DNA from: Hydrogenophaga sp.
GTDB lineage: Bacteria; Pseudomonadota; Gammaproteobacteria; Burkholderiales; Burkholderiaceae_C
Length of the DNA stretch: 64,000 nucleotides
Assembly (NCBI RefSeq): GCF_030373245.1
Contig: NZ_JAUCZF010000002.1
Coordinates: 62,001-126,000, forward strand
Direction: 5' to 3'
Positions 25,468-34,543 of this stretch are shown here, piece after piece; within the stretch, counting starts at the first letter, position 1; each line of letters starts with the position of its first letter. The position numbers were made by a program, and so were the translations under genes. Below the pieces are notes generated by a model, which was not told the origin of the DNA, made no database searches, and saw only the letters and a program-made list of their open reading frames with translations.

Positions 25468-27039
25468 ATGAAATACTCCGTGGCGTTTCTGAGTGCGGCC
25501 CTGGCTCTGGGCACCGCTGGCGTGCAAGCCAAAACGTTCAAGTGGACCAGTGCCAGCGACATCCCGACCTGGGACATCCATTCCCAGAACAACGCGCTGG
25601 CAAACGGCGTGCACGCTTCGGTCTATGAGTCGCTGGTGTACTACAACAGCCGCACCTTCAAGGCCGAGCCCGTGCTGGCCACCGGCTGGAAGCAGATGAC
25701 GCCGACCCAGTTGCGCCTGACCCTGCGTACAGGCGTGAAATTCCACGATGGCAGCACCTTCTCTGCCGATGACGCCGTTTTCTCGATCGAGCGCGCCATG
25801 GCCAAAACGTCGAACTTCGCGGTCTACACGGCCGGTATCGACAAGGTGGTGAAAGTGGATGCCAACACCATCGACATCTTCACCAAGGACCCCAACCCGG
25901 TGCTGCTGAACCAGCTCACCGAGCTGCGCATGATGAACAAGGCCTGGGCGGAGAAGAACAACTCCGTCGCGCCCAAGGACATCAAGACCAAAGACGAAAA
26001 CTTCGCCCACCGCAACGCCATGGGCACCGGCCCGTTCACGCTCAAGGAGTGGCAGCCTGACCAGAAACTGGTGCTCACCCGCAACCCCGCGTGGTGGGGC
26101 AAGGCCGAAGGCAACGTGACCGAGGTGATTTACACCCCGGTGAGAAACGTGTCAACGCGCATGGCGGCGCTGCTCTCGGGTGAGGTCGACTTTGTGCTCG
26201 ACCCCAGCCCACAAGACCTGGGTCGCGTGCGCGCCTCTCCTGACCTGAAGGTGGTCGACGGCATCGAGAACCGCACGATCTTCTTCGGCATGGACCAATT
26301 CCGCGACGAGCTGCCTGGCAGCGACGTCAAGGGCAAGAACCCGCTCAAGGACCAGCGTGTGCGCAAGGCGCTGTACCAGGCGATCGACATCAACACCATC
26401 GCGCGTGTGACGCTGCGCGGCCTGGGTCAGCCCACCGGTGCGCTGGTGGCACCGCAGGTCAATGGATGGAACGAGGCGGTGCACAAGCGCTACCCGTTCA
26501 ACGTGGCCGCGGCGCAGAAGCTGCTGGCCGATGCGGGTTACCCGAACGGCTTTGAGGTCGACTTTGCCTGCCCGAACAACCGGTACATCAATGACGAAGC
26601 CATCTGCCAGGCTGTCACTGCCATGTGGGCCAGGATCGGCGTCAAGGCCAAGCTGCGCACCCTGCCGCTGGTGACCTATTTCCCCATGATCCAGCGCTAC
26701 GAGGCCAGCATCTACATGCTCGGCTGGGGCGTGCCGACCTTTGATGCGATGTACTCGTTGCAGTCGCTGGTGCGCACCGTCGGCGCCCAGGGTGACGGCA
26801 ACTACAACGTGGGTCGCTACAGCAACCCGCAGATGGATGGTCTGATCGAGCGCGCCAAGAAAGAGACCAATCTCAAGCTGCGCACCGAACTGCTCAACAG
26901 AGCGTTGATTCTGCAGAACCAGGATGTTGCGCACATCCCGCTTCACAATCAGGTGATCCCCTGGGCGATGAAGAAAAACATCGATGTGGTGCACCGCGCC
27001 GACAACCGGCTGGACTGGCGTCTGATCAAGGTAAACTGA
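25468..27039 (+). CDS. Peptide ABC transporter substrate-binding protein (DppA/OppA family, SBP_bac_5), copy 1
   Basis: 523-aa periplasmic binding protein, signal peptide about 1-22 (ending VQA). Family blocks are KFKWTSASDIPTWD at the N-terminus, LRTGVKFHDGSTFSADDAVFS and ADAGYPNGFEVDFACP. It captures peptides or similar ligands for the permease encoded next. The same cluster holds a second binding protein of identical length (29364-30935). The two share many blocks (GMDQ.RDELPGS or LLYS, NVKGKNP) but differ in ligand-lining regions, so they probably widen substrate range. Start ATG 25468. First gene of the transporter unit. Confidence 0.93.
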   Translation: MKYSVAFLSAALALGTAGVQAKTFKWTSASDIPTWDIHSQNNALANGVHASVYESLVYYNSRTFKAEPVLATGWKQMTPTQLRLTLRTGVKFHDGSTFSADDAVFSIERAMAKTSNFAVYTAGIDKVVKVDANTIDIFTKDPNPVLLNQLTELRMMNKAWAEKNNSVAPKDIKTKDENFAHRNAMGTGPFTLKEWQPDQKLVLTRNPAWWGKAEGNVTEVIYTPVRNVSTRMAALLSGEVDFVLDPSPQDLGRVRASPDLKVVDGIENRTIFFGMDQFRDELPGSDVKGKNPLKDQRVRKALYQAIDINTIARVTLRGLGQPTGALVAPQVNGWNEAVHKRYPFNVAAAQKLLADAGYPNGFEVDFACPNNRYINDEAICQAVTAMWARIGVKAKLRTLPLVTYFPMIQRYEASIYMLGWGVPTFDAMYSLQSLVRTVGAQGDGNYNVGRYSNPQMDGLIERAKKETNLKLRTELLNRALILQNQDVAHIPLHNQVIPWAMKKNIDVVHRADNRLDWRLIKVN

Positions 27040-27104
27040 TTTCGAGTCAGTATCCCAGGGGGCCGCTCACCGCGTGGGCAGGCCCCCTTCTTCTGCCGTA
27101 ATAC

Positions 27105-28085
27105 ATGTTCGCTTTCATTCTTCGCCGGCTCGCTCAGGCCGTGGTCGTCATGGTCAGTGTCGCGCTGATCGCGTTCATGCTGTTTCAGTATGTGGGCGAC
27201 CCAGTGGTGTTCCTGCTCGGACAAGACGCCACCCCCGAGCAGGTGCGTGAGCTGCGCGCCGATCTGGGGCTTGACAAGCCCTTTGTGGTGCAGTTCTGGC
27301 ACTTTCTTGCCAATGCGGTGCAGGGTGAATTTGGTATCAGCCTGCGCCAGGGGGCCAGCGTGTCGCGCCTGATCGGCGAGCGCCTGCCGGCCACGCTGGA
27401 GCTGGCGCTGGTGGCCGGTGTGCTGGCGCTGGTGGTCGGCATTCCGATGGGGGTGTACGCTGCCCTCAAGCGTGGCACCTTCGTGAGCCAGCTGTTCATG
27501 ACGATCTCGCTGCTGGGTGTGTCCCTGCCCACTTTTCTGATCGGCATCCTGCTGATCCTGGTGTTTGCGGTGCAACTGGGCTGGTTCCCGAGCTTTGGGC
27601 GCGGTGATGTGGTGCAGGTCGGCTGGTGGACCACCGGGCTGCTCACGGCCAAGGGCTGGCTGCACATCACGCTGCCCGCCATCACGCTGGCGATTTTCCA
27701 GCTCACCCTCATCATGCGACTGGTGCGCGCCGAGATGCTGGAGGTGCTGCGCACCGATTACATCAAGTTCGCCCGCGCCCGGGGCCTGACCAACCGCGCG
27801 GTGCACTTTGGCCATGCGCTCAAGAACACGCTGGTGCCGGTGATGACGATCACCGGCCTGCAGCTTGGTGGACTGATCGCCTTTGCCATCATCACCGAGA
27901 CGGTGTTCCAGTGGCCGGGCATGGGCCTGCTGTTCATCCAGGCCGTCACCTTTGCCGACATTCCGGTGATGGCGGCCTACTTGTGCCTGATTGCGCTGAT
28001 CTTCGTCATCATCAACCTGATCGTGGACCTGCTGTATTTCGCGGTGGATCCGAGGTTGCGCGTCGAAAAGGCAGGGGGGCACTGA
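27105..28085 (+). CDS. dppB: Peptide ABC transporter permease (DppB type)
   Basis: 326-aa inner-membrane permease with six hydrophobic segments. The N-terminal MFAFILRRLAQAVVVM is typical of DppB/OppB, and the EAA motif region is near EVLRTDYIKFARARGLTNRAV, which docks on the ATPase. It pairs with the DppC-type permease at 31085. It starts 66 bases after the first binding protein; an M20 amidohydrolase and a second binding protein are inserted between the two permease genes. Confidence 0.93.
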   Translation: MFAFILRRLAQAVVVMVSVALIAFMLFQYVGDPVVFLLGQDATPEQVRELRADLGLDKPFVVQFWHFLANAVQGEFGISLRQGASVSRLIGERLPATLELALVAGVLALVVGIPMGVYAALKRGTFVSQLFMTISLLGVSLPTFLIGILLILVFAVQLGWFPSFGRGDVVQVGWWTTGLLTAKGWLHITLPAITLAIFQLTLIMRLVRAEMLEVLRTDYIKFARARGLTNRAVHFGHALKNTLVPVMTITGLQLGGLIAFAIITETVFQWPGMGLLFIQAVTFADIPVMAAYLCLIALIFVIINLIVDLLYFAVDPRLRVEKAGGH

Positions 28086-28087
28086 AG

Positions 28088-29305
28088 ATGCTCGCACCCC
28101 GAATCAAGGCACACGGCCGCGCGTTTTCGCATATTGCGGCGTTTCACCCGGAGCTCACCGCGTTGCGCCGGGATCTGCATGCGCACCCGGAGATCGGGTT
28201 CGAGGAGCACTACACCGTGCAACGCGTGGTGGAAGCGCTCAAGGTCTGCGGTGTGGACGAGATTCACACCGGCATCGGCAAGACCGGCGTGGTCGCGCTG
28301 ATCCACGGCCTTCAACGCAACAGTGGCCAGATGATCGGCTTGCGAGCCGACATGGATGCGCTGCCCATTACCGAGCACAACGACTTCGCCTGGAAGTCCA
28401 CCCGGCCGGGCATGATGCACGGCTGTGGTCACGACGGCCACACCGCCATGCTGGTGGGCGCCGCGCGCTACCTGGCCGAAACGCGGCATTTTGATGGCAC
28501 GGCGGTGCTGATCTTCCAGCCGGGCGAAGAAGGTTTTGCCGGTGCCAAGGCCATGATCGAAGACGGTCTGTTTGACCGCTTTCCAGTCAGCTCGGTGTAC
28601 GGCATGCACAACTGGCCGCAAATGAAGCCGGGCACCATCGGCGTGAACCCCGGACCGATGATGGCCGCGGCCGACCGCATCACGATCGAAATCACCGGCA
28701 AGGGCGGGCACGGCGCCCACCCCTATCTCGCGGTGGATCCGGTACTCGTTTCAGCCCATATCATCACTGCGGTTCAAAGCATCGTTTCGCGCAATGTGCG
28801 TGCCGTCGACAGCGCCGTGGTCAGCCTGTGTGCCATGCAGGCGGGAGACATGGGTGCCTTCAGCGTCGTGCCAGGCAAGGCCACGCTGGTCGGCACAGTG
28901 CGCAGCTTCAGCCCTGAGGTGCAAGACCTGGTGGAGAAGCGGCTGCACGAAGTCTGTTCGGGCGTCGCCTTGGGTCTGGGGGCTTCGGTCCATGTGCACT
29001 ACGAACGCATCTATCCCGCCACCATCAACACACCCACCGAAGCACGTTTTGCCGCCGAAGTGGCGCAAAAGCTCGTCGGTCATGAGCATGTCGACCGCCA
29101 GATGGACCCCAGCATGGGGGCCGAAGATTTTTCCTTCATGCTGCAGGTCAAGCCTGGCGCCTACCTGCGCCTGGGTCAGGGTGGCGAAGGAAGCTGCTTC
29201 TTGCACAACACGCGATACGATTTCAATGACGACGTACTGCCGCTCGGCGCTGCGCTGCATGCGAGCATCATCGAGCATGGCATGCCCTTGCACCAGTCTC
29301 CCTAG
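28088..29305 (+). CDS. M20 family amidohydrolase / metallopeptidase (hippurate hydrolase-like)
   Basis: 405-aa cytosolic metal-dependent hydrolase. Metal ligands and catalytic residues are seen in MMHGCGHDGHTAML, FQPGEEGFAGA and GMHNWPQ, with C-terminal SMGAEDFSFML. The family removes acyl or amino acid groups from N-acyl amino acids or dipeptides. No signal peptide. It begins two bases after the dppB stop, so it is in the operon, and likely cleaves what the transporter brings in. Exact substrate unknown; hippurate, N-acetyl amino acids or dipeptides are candidates. Confidence 0.9.
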   Translation: MLAPRIKAHGRAFSHIAAFHPELTALRRDLHAHPEIGFEEHYTVQRVVEALKVCGVDEIHTGIGKTGVVALIHGLQRNSGQMIGLRADMDALPITEHNDFAWKSTRPGMMHGCGHDGHTAMLVGAARYLAETRHFDGTAVLIFQPGEEGFAGAKAMIEDGLFDRFPVSSVYGMHNWPQMKPGTIGVNPGPMMAAADRITIEITGKGGHGAHPYLAVDPVLVSAHIITAVQSIVSRNVRAVDSAVVSLCAMQAGDMGAFSVVPGKATLVGTVRSFSPEVQDLVEKRLHEVCSGVALGLGASVHVHYERIYPATINTPTEARFAAEVAQKLVGHEHVDRQMDPSMGAEDFSFMLQVKPGAYLRLGQGGEGSCFLHNTRYDFNDDVLPLGAALHASIIEHGMPLHQSP

Positions 29306-29363
29306 GTCGGCGCTCATTGGCCGGTCCCATTCCAGCAACGCCCATTTCTATCAGGAGCGAACC

Positions 29364-30935
29364 ATGAAATTTCAACATGCATTGACCACCTCATTGGTGC
29401 TCGCCACGATGTCGGGCGCGGCGCTTGCGCAAACCGTGCGCATCGGCAATCAGGGCGACGCCTTGTCGATGGATCCGCATTCGCTCAACGAGACCACGCA
29501 GCTCAGCGTGACCGGCAACGTCTACGAACCGCTGGTAGGACGAGACAAGAATCTGGCGCTGACGCCGGCGCTGGCCACGGCCTGGAAACAGGTGTCGCCG
29601 AACGTGTGGCGTTTTGAGCTTCGCAAAGGCGTGAAATTCCACGACGGCACCCCCTTCACTGCCGATGACGTGGTGTTCAGCTTTGCGCGCGGCTCGGGCG
29701 AGGGGTCTGATATGCGCAGCTACACCAACGACATCAAGGAAGTGCGCAAAGTCGACAGCCACACGGTGGACTTCGAGACCAAAGCGCCGTTTCCCATCTT
29801 GCCCGACGTGTTCTCCTTCTTCTACATCATGAGCAAGGACTGGTCTGAGAAAAACGGCGCGACCAGGCCGGTCGATCGCCGCAAAGGCGTTGAAAACACC
29901 GCTTCGTTCAAGGCCAATGGCACCGGTCCCTTCCGCCTGCGCGAGCGCCAGCCCAACGTCAAGACCACCTTTGTGCGCAATGGCGCCTACTGGGGCAAGA
30001 TCGAAGGCAATGTGATCAACGTCGAGTACACGCCGATCGGCAACGACGCCACCCGCGTGGCCGCGCTGCTCTCGGGCCAGGTGGACGTGATCGAACCGGT
30101 GCCGCTGCAGGACGTCGCACGCATCACCGCCAGCGGCAAGGCGCGCGTGCTGCAAGGCCCCGAGCTGCGCACCATCTTCCTGGGCATGGACCAGAAGCGC
30201 GACGAGCTGCTGTACTCCAACGTCAAGGGCAAGAACCCGTTCAAGGACAAGCGAGTTCGCCAGGCCTTCTACCAGGCGATCGACATCGTAGGCATCCAGA
30301 AGACGGTGATGCGAGGTGCCTCTCGTCCCACCGCCCTCATGGTGGGCCCGGGCATCAACGGTTTTGACGAGACCATGGACAAGCGCCTGCCCTACGACCC
30401 GGATGCAGCCAAGAAGCTGCTGGCCGACGCGGGCTACCCCAACGGCTTCGAAGTCAGCATGAACTGCCCGAACGACCGCTATGTCAACGACAGCAACATC
30501 TGCCAGGCGGTGGCTGCGAATCTGGCGCGTGTCGGTGTGAAGATCAACCTGCAAGCCGAGACCAAGGGCACCTACTTCCCCAAGATTCTGAAGCGCGACA
30601 CCAGCTTCTACCTGCTGGGCTGGACCCCGAGCACCTACGACTCGCACAACCCGCTCAACGCGCTCATGCGCTGCGTGGACGACAAGGGCGCTGGCCAGTT
30701 CAACCTGGGCGCTTACTGCAATCCCAAGGTCGATGAACTCACGCTGCAGATCCAGTCGGAGACCGACAAGGCCAAGCGCAACGCGATGATCAAGCAAGCG
30801 TTCACGATCCATGCCGACGACATCGGGCATCTGCCGCTGCACCAGCAGGCGCTGGCATGGGGCGTGGCGAACAACGTGCAACTGGTGCAGCTCGCCGACA
30901 ACGTGATGCCGTTCCGGTTCATGTCGGTGAAATGA
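29364..30935 (+). CDS. Peptide ABC transporter substrate-binding protein (DppA/OppA family), copy 2
   Basis: 523-aa periplasmic binding protein, signal peptide 1-22 (ending ALA) then QTVRIGNQGDALSMDPHSL. Shared family blocks are LRKGVKFHDGTPFTADDVVFS, ADAGYPNGFEVSMNCPNDRY and the C-terminal LPLHQQALAWGV. It is a paralogue of 25468-27039, probably by duplication inside the operon. AGGAGC precedes the ATG. A family A hairpin repeat follows its stop directly, which may shield this message from 3' decay so that the binding protein is made in excess of the permease; inference. Confidence 0.93.
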   Translation: MKFQHALTTSLVLATMSGAALAQTVRIGNQGDALSMDPHSLNETTQLSVTGNVYEPLVGRDKNLALTPALATAWKQVSPNVWRFELRKGVKFHDGTPFTADDVVFSFARGSGEGSDMRSYTNDIKEVRKVDSHTVDFETKAPFPILPDVFSFFYIMSKDWSEKNGATRPVDRRKGVENTASFKANGTGPFRLRERQPNVKTTFVRNGAYWGKIEGNVINVEYTPIGNDATRVAALLSGQVDVIEPVPLQDVARITASGKARVLQGPELRTIFLGMDQKRDELLYSNVKGKNPFKDKRVRQAFYQAIDIVGIQKTVMRGASRPTALMVGPGINGFDETMDKRLPYDPDAAKKLLADAGYPNGFEVSMNCPNDRYVNDSNICQAVAANLARVGVKINLQAETKGTYFPKILKRDTSFYLLGWTPSTYDSHNPLNALMRCVDDKGAGQFNLGAYCNPKVDELTLQIQSETDKAKRNAMIKQAFTIHADDIGHLPLHQQALAWGVANNVQLVQLADNVMPFRFMSVK

Positions 30936-31016
30936 ATCCCCTGCGCTGCCTTCGGCATCGACCCCCAGGGGGCAATGCCGGAGGCTCGGCGCAGGCGGTT
31001 CTGCGGCATCCTGGGC
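30936..31016 (+). repeat. 3'-adjacent multi-hairpin repeat, family A copy 4
   Basis: Starts right after the stop codon of the second binding protein, in its orientation. Contains TGCC-TTC-GGCA, a CCCCC/GGGGG hairpin, and a longer stem ATGCCG...CGGCAT ending GGCATCCTGG, the same closing words as copy 1 read on the other strand. Confidence 0.65.
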
Positions 31017-31084
31017 GGCAATACGTCGCGCTGCTCGCGGGTCGAGCGGCTGATGGTTTCTTTTCGGTTTTTTGAGGCATTGAT

Positions 31085-31996
31085 TTGATCGCTGCTACCC
31101 GCCGCTGGCTCGATGGTGACATCGGGCACAGCTTTCGCAATTCGCCCACCGCCATCGTCGCGGCTCTGATCGCGTTTGTGTGCATCTTCTGCGCGGTGTT
31201 CGCGCCCTGGGTGGCACCGCACAACCCGTTTGACCTCGCCACGCTGGAGTTGTCGAACGCGCGACTGCCTCCCGCCTGGAGCGAAGGCGGCAGCCGCGCC
31301 TTCTTGCTGGGTACTGATGACCAGGGGCGAGATATTTTGTCGGCGCTGATGTACGGCGCACGGATCTCGCTGGCGGTAGGCATCGCTTCAGTGGTGCTGT
31401 CGGTCGTGATCGGTGTGGGTTTTGGATTGGCCGCCGGTTTCCTGGGTGGCTGGGTCGACAGTGTGCTGATGCGCCTGTGCGACGTGATGCTGTCTTTTCC
31501 CGCCATTCTGGTGGCGCTGCTGATTGCCGGCGTGGGTCGCGCCTTGTTCCCGAACGCGCATGAGGCGCTGGCCTTTGGTGTGCTGATCGTCTCTATCACG
31601 CTCACCGGCTGGGTGCAGTACGCGCGCACCGTGCGCGGCTCCACGCTGGTGGAGCGCAACAAAGAATACGTGCAGGCCGCGCGCGTGACCGGTGTGGCGC
31701 CGCTGCGCATCATGCGCGGCCATGTGCTGCCCAATGTGATGGGTCCGGTGCTGGTGCTGGCGACCATCCAGGTGGCCACCGCCATCATCACCGAAGCCAC
31801 CTTGTCGTTTCTGGGCGTAGGCGCGCCACCCACCTCGCCCTCACTGGGCACGCTGATCCGTGTGGGCAACGACTACCTGTTTTCCGGCGAGTGGTGGATC
31901 ACCATCTTCCCTGGCCTGATGCTGGTGCTGATTGCGCTGTCGGTCAATCTGCTGGGCGACTGGCTGCGCGACGCACTGAATCCAAGGCTTCGATGA
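31085..31996 (+). CDS. dppC: Peptide ABC transporter permease (DppC type)
   Basis: 303-aa inner-membrane permease with six hydrophobic segments, an N-terminal periplasmic loop ending LLGTDDQGRDILS (a DppC/OppC hallmark), and the ATPase-docking loop KEYVQAARVTGV. The start is TTG 31085, with GAGG about eight bases upstream; no ATG or GTG lies near in frame. It completes the permease pair with DppB. It comes 149 bases after the second binding protein, across a hairpin repeat. Confidence 0.92.
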   Translation: MIAATRRWLDGDIGHSFRNSPTAIVAALIAFVCIFCAVFAPWVAPHNPFDLATLELSNARLPPAWSEGGSRAFLLGTDDQGRDILSALMYGARISLAVGIASVVLSVVIGVGFGLAAGFLGGWVDSVLMRLCDVMLSFPAILVALLIAGVGRALFPNAHEALAFGVLIVSITLTGWVQYARTVRGSTLVERNKEYVQAARVTGVAPLRIMRGHVLPNVMGPVLVLATIQVATAIITEATLSFLGVGAPPTSPSLGTLIRVGNDYLFSGEWWITIFPGLMLVLIALSVNLLGDWLRDALNPRLR

Positions 31997-32117
31997 CCCC
32001 ACTGCGCCGCTTCGCGTCTTCCCTTCAAGGAGACTGCACCTGTGGTCGGGCGAAGCGGGTTCCTCGTTGCGTGCTGACCAAGGCACGTTCTCCGCACGGG
32101 TACACCGTGAATTGCAC

Positions 32118-33107
32118 ATGAGCCTGCTTGAAGTCAACAACCTCGTCGTCGAGTTCCCGCACCGGCGGGGCACGCTGCGTGCACTGGACGATATTTCGTT
32201 CGCGATCGCGCCCGGTGAAATTCTGGGTGTGGTTGGCGAATCGGGTGCTGGAAAATCCCTCACTGGTGCGTCCATCATCGGTCTGCTGGAGCCACCCGGC
32301 CGCGTAGCCTCTGGCCAGATCCTGCTGCACGGCGAGCGCATCGACAACCTGCCTTATGAAGAGATGCGCAAGGTGCGTGGTCGCAAGATCGGCGCCATTT
32401 TTCAGGACCCTCTGACCTCGCTGAATCCTCTCTACTCGGTCGGTCGGCAGCTGATCGAAACCATCACCACGCACTTGCCGGTGAACCAGGCTGAGGCACG
32501 CCAGCGGGCGATCCAGTTGCTCAGAGACACGGGCATTCCGGCGGCCGAGCAACGGATCGACCACTATCCGCATCAGTTCTCTGGTGGCATGCGCCAGCGT
32601 GTGGTGATCGCGCTGGCCCTTGCCGCAGAGCCGCAGCTCATCGTGGCCGACGAGCCGACCACTGCGCTCGACGTGTCCATTCAGGCGCAGATCATCACGT
32701 TGCTCAAGACCATCTGCAAGGAGCGTGGAGCGGCGGTGATGCTGATCACGCACGACATGGGCGTGATCGCCGAAACCTGCGATCGGGTGGCGGTGATGTA
32801 CGCCGGGCGCATTGCGGAAGTCGGCCCGGTGCACGAGGTGATCAACCACCCGGCGCACCCTTATACCGCCGGGCTCATGGCCTGTATTCCCGACATGACT
32901 GTGGACCGAGAGCGCTTGCATCAGATCGATGGCGCCATGCCGCGGCTGAACGCGATTCCGACCGGATGTGCCTACAACCCGCGCTGCGATCGCGTGATTG
33001 ACCGCTGTCACCGTGAACGGCCCGACCTGCTGGACGCCGGCGCGACGCGCGCCGCCTGCTGGCTGCATGCGGATCAGACAGCCGTGGTGCAGGAGGTGGC
33101 TCCATGA
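32118..33107 (+). CDS. dppD: Peptide ABC transporter ATP-binding protein (DppD type)
   Basis: 329-aa ATPase. Walker A GESGAGKS near residue 40, Q-loop [11 protein letters not shown], signature FSGGMRQR, Walker [13 protein letters not shown], switch His in ITHDMG. The C-terminal oligopeptide/dipeptide domain has the cysteine pattern CAYNPRC, CHRE and CWLH seen in DppD/OppD, which binds an iron-sulfur cluster in characterised members. Start ATG 32118. The stop overlaps the dppF start (ATGA). DppD and DppF form the heterodimeric motor of the importer. Confidence 0.94.
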   Translation: MSLLEVNNLVVEFPHRRGTLRALDDISFAIAPGEILGVVGESGAGKSLTGASIIGLLEPPGRVASGQILLHGERIDNLPYEEMRKVRGRKIGAIFQDPLTSLNPLYSVGRQLIETITTHLPVNQAEARQRAIQLLRDTGIPAAEQRIDHYPHQFSGGMRQRVVIALALAAEPQLIVADEPTTALDVSIQAQIITLLKTICKERGAAVMLITHDMGVIAETCDRVAVMYAGRIAEVGPVHEVINHPAHPYTAGLMACIPDMTVDRERLHQIDGAMPRLNAIPTGCAYNPRCDRVIDRCHRERPDLLDAGATRAACWLHADQTAVVQEVAP

Positions 33108-34267
33108 AGTCGATCCAGAAAGCCATGGAACGCCATGCTGGCCAAAGTCGGCTGGCCGATGGTGAGTCCAGCGGCGTTGTGGCCGAAGAACGGTCCGAAT
33201 CAGCGCCGGAAGAGGGTGCAGCCAGCGACCTGCAGGCAACCGATTCGGCGCCTTCGGTGGTGTCTGATTTCGAGGCAGCGCCCCTGGTGCGCGCCACCGA
33301 CCTCGCCAAGACCTTTGACGTGTCAGCGCCCTGGCTCAACCGCGTGCTGGAGCGCCAGCCGAGACAGCTGCTGCGAGCGGTCGATGGCGTGTCGTTCGAC
33401 ATTGCGCGTGGGCAAACGCTGGCGCTGGTCGGAGAATCGGGTTGTGGCAAGAGCACGGTGGCGCGTTTGCTGGTGGGTTTGTACGAGCCCACGCGCGGTG
33501 GCTTCGAGTTCGACGGGCAGGATGCGCACGCCGCGTTCAAGACGCCCCAGGGCCGCCAGCTGCGCCGCCGCATCCAGATGATCTTCCAGGATCCTTATGC
33601 CAGCTTGAACCCGCGCTGGATCGTTGAAGACATCATTGCCGAGCCGTTGCGGGAGCACGCGATCGAGACTGATCCCGAGGCGCTGCATGAGCGGGTGGAT
33701 GATCTGCTGCGTTCGGTCGGCCTGTCGCCGCAAGACAGGGTGAAGTACCCGCACCAGTTCTCCGGCGGGCAACGTCAGCGCATTTCCATCGCGCGCGCGC
33801 TGGCCACCCAGCCCGAGTTCCTGGTGTGCGACGAGCCCACCTCGGCGCTGGATGTGAGCGTTCAGGCGCAGGTGCTCAACATCATGAAGGACCTGCAGCG
33901 CGAGCGCGGACTGACCTACCTGTTCATCAGCCACAACCTGGCGGTGGTGCGCCACGTGAGTGACCAGGTGGGCGTGATGTACCTTGGTCGGCTGGTGGAG
34001 CTGGCGCCCAAGCACACGTTGTTCGACAGCCCGCGCCACCCCTACACGCGCATGCTGCTCGATGCCATTCCCAAGATGCACGATACCGGCCGCGCTCGCA
34101 CGCCGGTCAGTGGCGAAGTGCCCAATCCGCTCAACCCGCCCGAAGGCTGCGCTTTCAACCCGCGCTGTCCACACGCCAACGACCGCTGCCGGAACGAGCG
34201 GCCGGTGCTGCAAAGCTTTGGCGGTGTTCGCGTGGCATGTCATGCGGTGCAGGAAGGGCGCATCTGA
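33104..34267 (+). CDS. dppF: Peptide ABC transporter ATP-binding protein (DppF type)
   Basis: 387-aa ATPase, longer than typical (about 330) because of a 60-residue acidic, Ser/Ala-rich N-terminal extension before [13 protein letters not shown]. Core: Walker [22 protein letters not shown], signature FSGGQRQR, Walker [12 protein letters not shown], and the C-terminal [14 protein letters not shown] domain. It overlaps dppD by four bases. I keep the ATG at 33104 because of that coupling; an internal start would remove the extension. Last gene of the transporter unit. Confidence 0.94.
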   Translation: MKSIQKAMERHAGQSRLADGESSGVVAEERSESAPEEGAASDLQATDSAPSVVSDFEAAPLVRATDLAKTFDVSAPWLNRVLERQPRQLLRAVDGVSFDIARGQTLALVGESGCGKSTVARLLVGLYEPTRGGFEFDGQDAHAAFKTPQGRQLRRRIQMIFQDPYASLNPRWIVEDIIAEPLREHAIETDPEALHERVDDLLRSVGLSPQDRVKYPHQFSGGQRQRISIARALATQPEFLVCDEPTSALDVSVQAQVLNIMKDLQRERGLTYLFISHNLAVVRHVSDQVGVMYLGRLVELAPKHTLFDSPRHPYTRMLLDAIPKMHDTGRARTPVSGEVPNPLNPPEGCAFNPRCPHANDRCRNERPVLQSFGGVRVACHAVQEGRI

Positions 34268-34297
34268 CGCCCTGAGAGTTGGGCGCTAGTGCCCAAA

Positions 34298-34375
34298 ATG
34301 GGGGCTTCCCTCCGCGAATGTCCCCCGGCTTGCTGCGCGAGCTTCCTCCTTTGCTTCGCTGCGGGAAGCACCCAT
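34298..34375. repeat. REP-like imperfect palindrome
   Basis: 78-base element whose two ends are imperfect inverted copies of about 21 bases: ATGGGGGCTTCCCTCCGCGAA at one end and the inverse of ATGGGTGCTTCCCGCAGCGAA at the other, with a second GC-rich palindrome inside. It sits 30 bases after dppF and upstream of family A copy 5, so two repeats are stacked in the 276-base dppF-hexR gap, which otherwise holds no gene. No second copy is in this window. Confidence 0.5.
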
Positions 34376-34435
34376 TGTCCTGAGGTGCGTTCGAGTGCGA
34401 GGTGAAAAAACAGATTCGGCGCGCGTGTCCGAAAG

Positions 34436-34517
34436 TCCAGGAGGCCGTGGAACCGGGTTTGCCGGGCCACAGGCATCGTCCCCCATCCGGGGGGAAGCCG
34501 CGTCAGCGGCGCAGGGG
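34436..34517 (-). repeat. 3'-adjacent multi-hairpin repeat, family A copy 5
   Basis: Lies 26 bases after the stop of the HexR-type gene, in that gene's orientation. GCCGC-GTCA... pairs, CCCCC-ATCC-GGGGG pairs, and the last stem reads GATGCC...GTGG / CCAC, close to copy 1. Confidence 0.65.
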
Positions 34518-34543
34518 GAATGCCTGGCTCTGAGCGCGCACGG

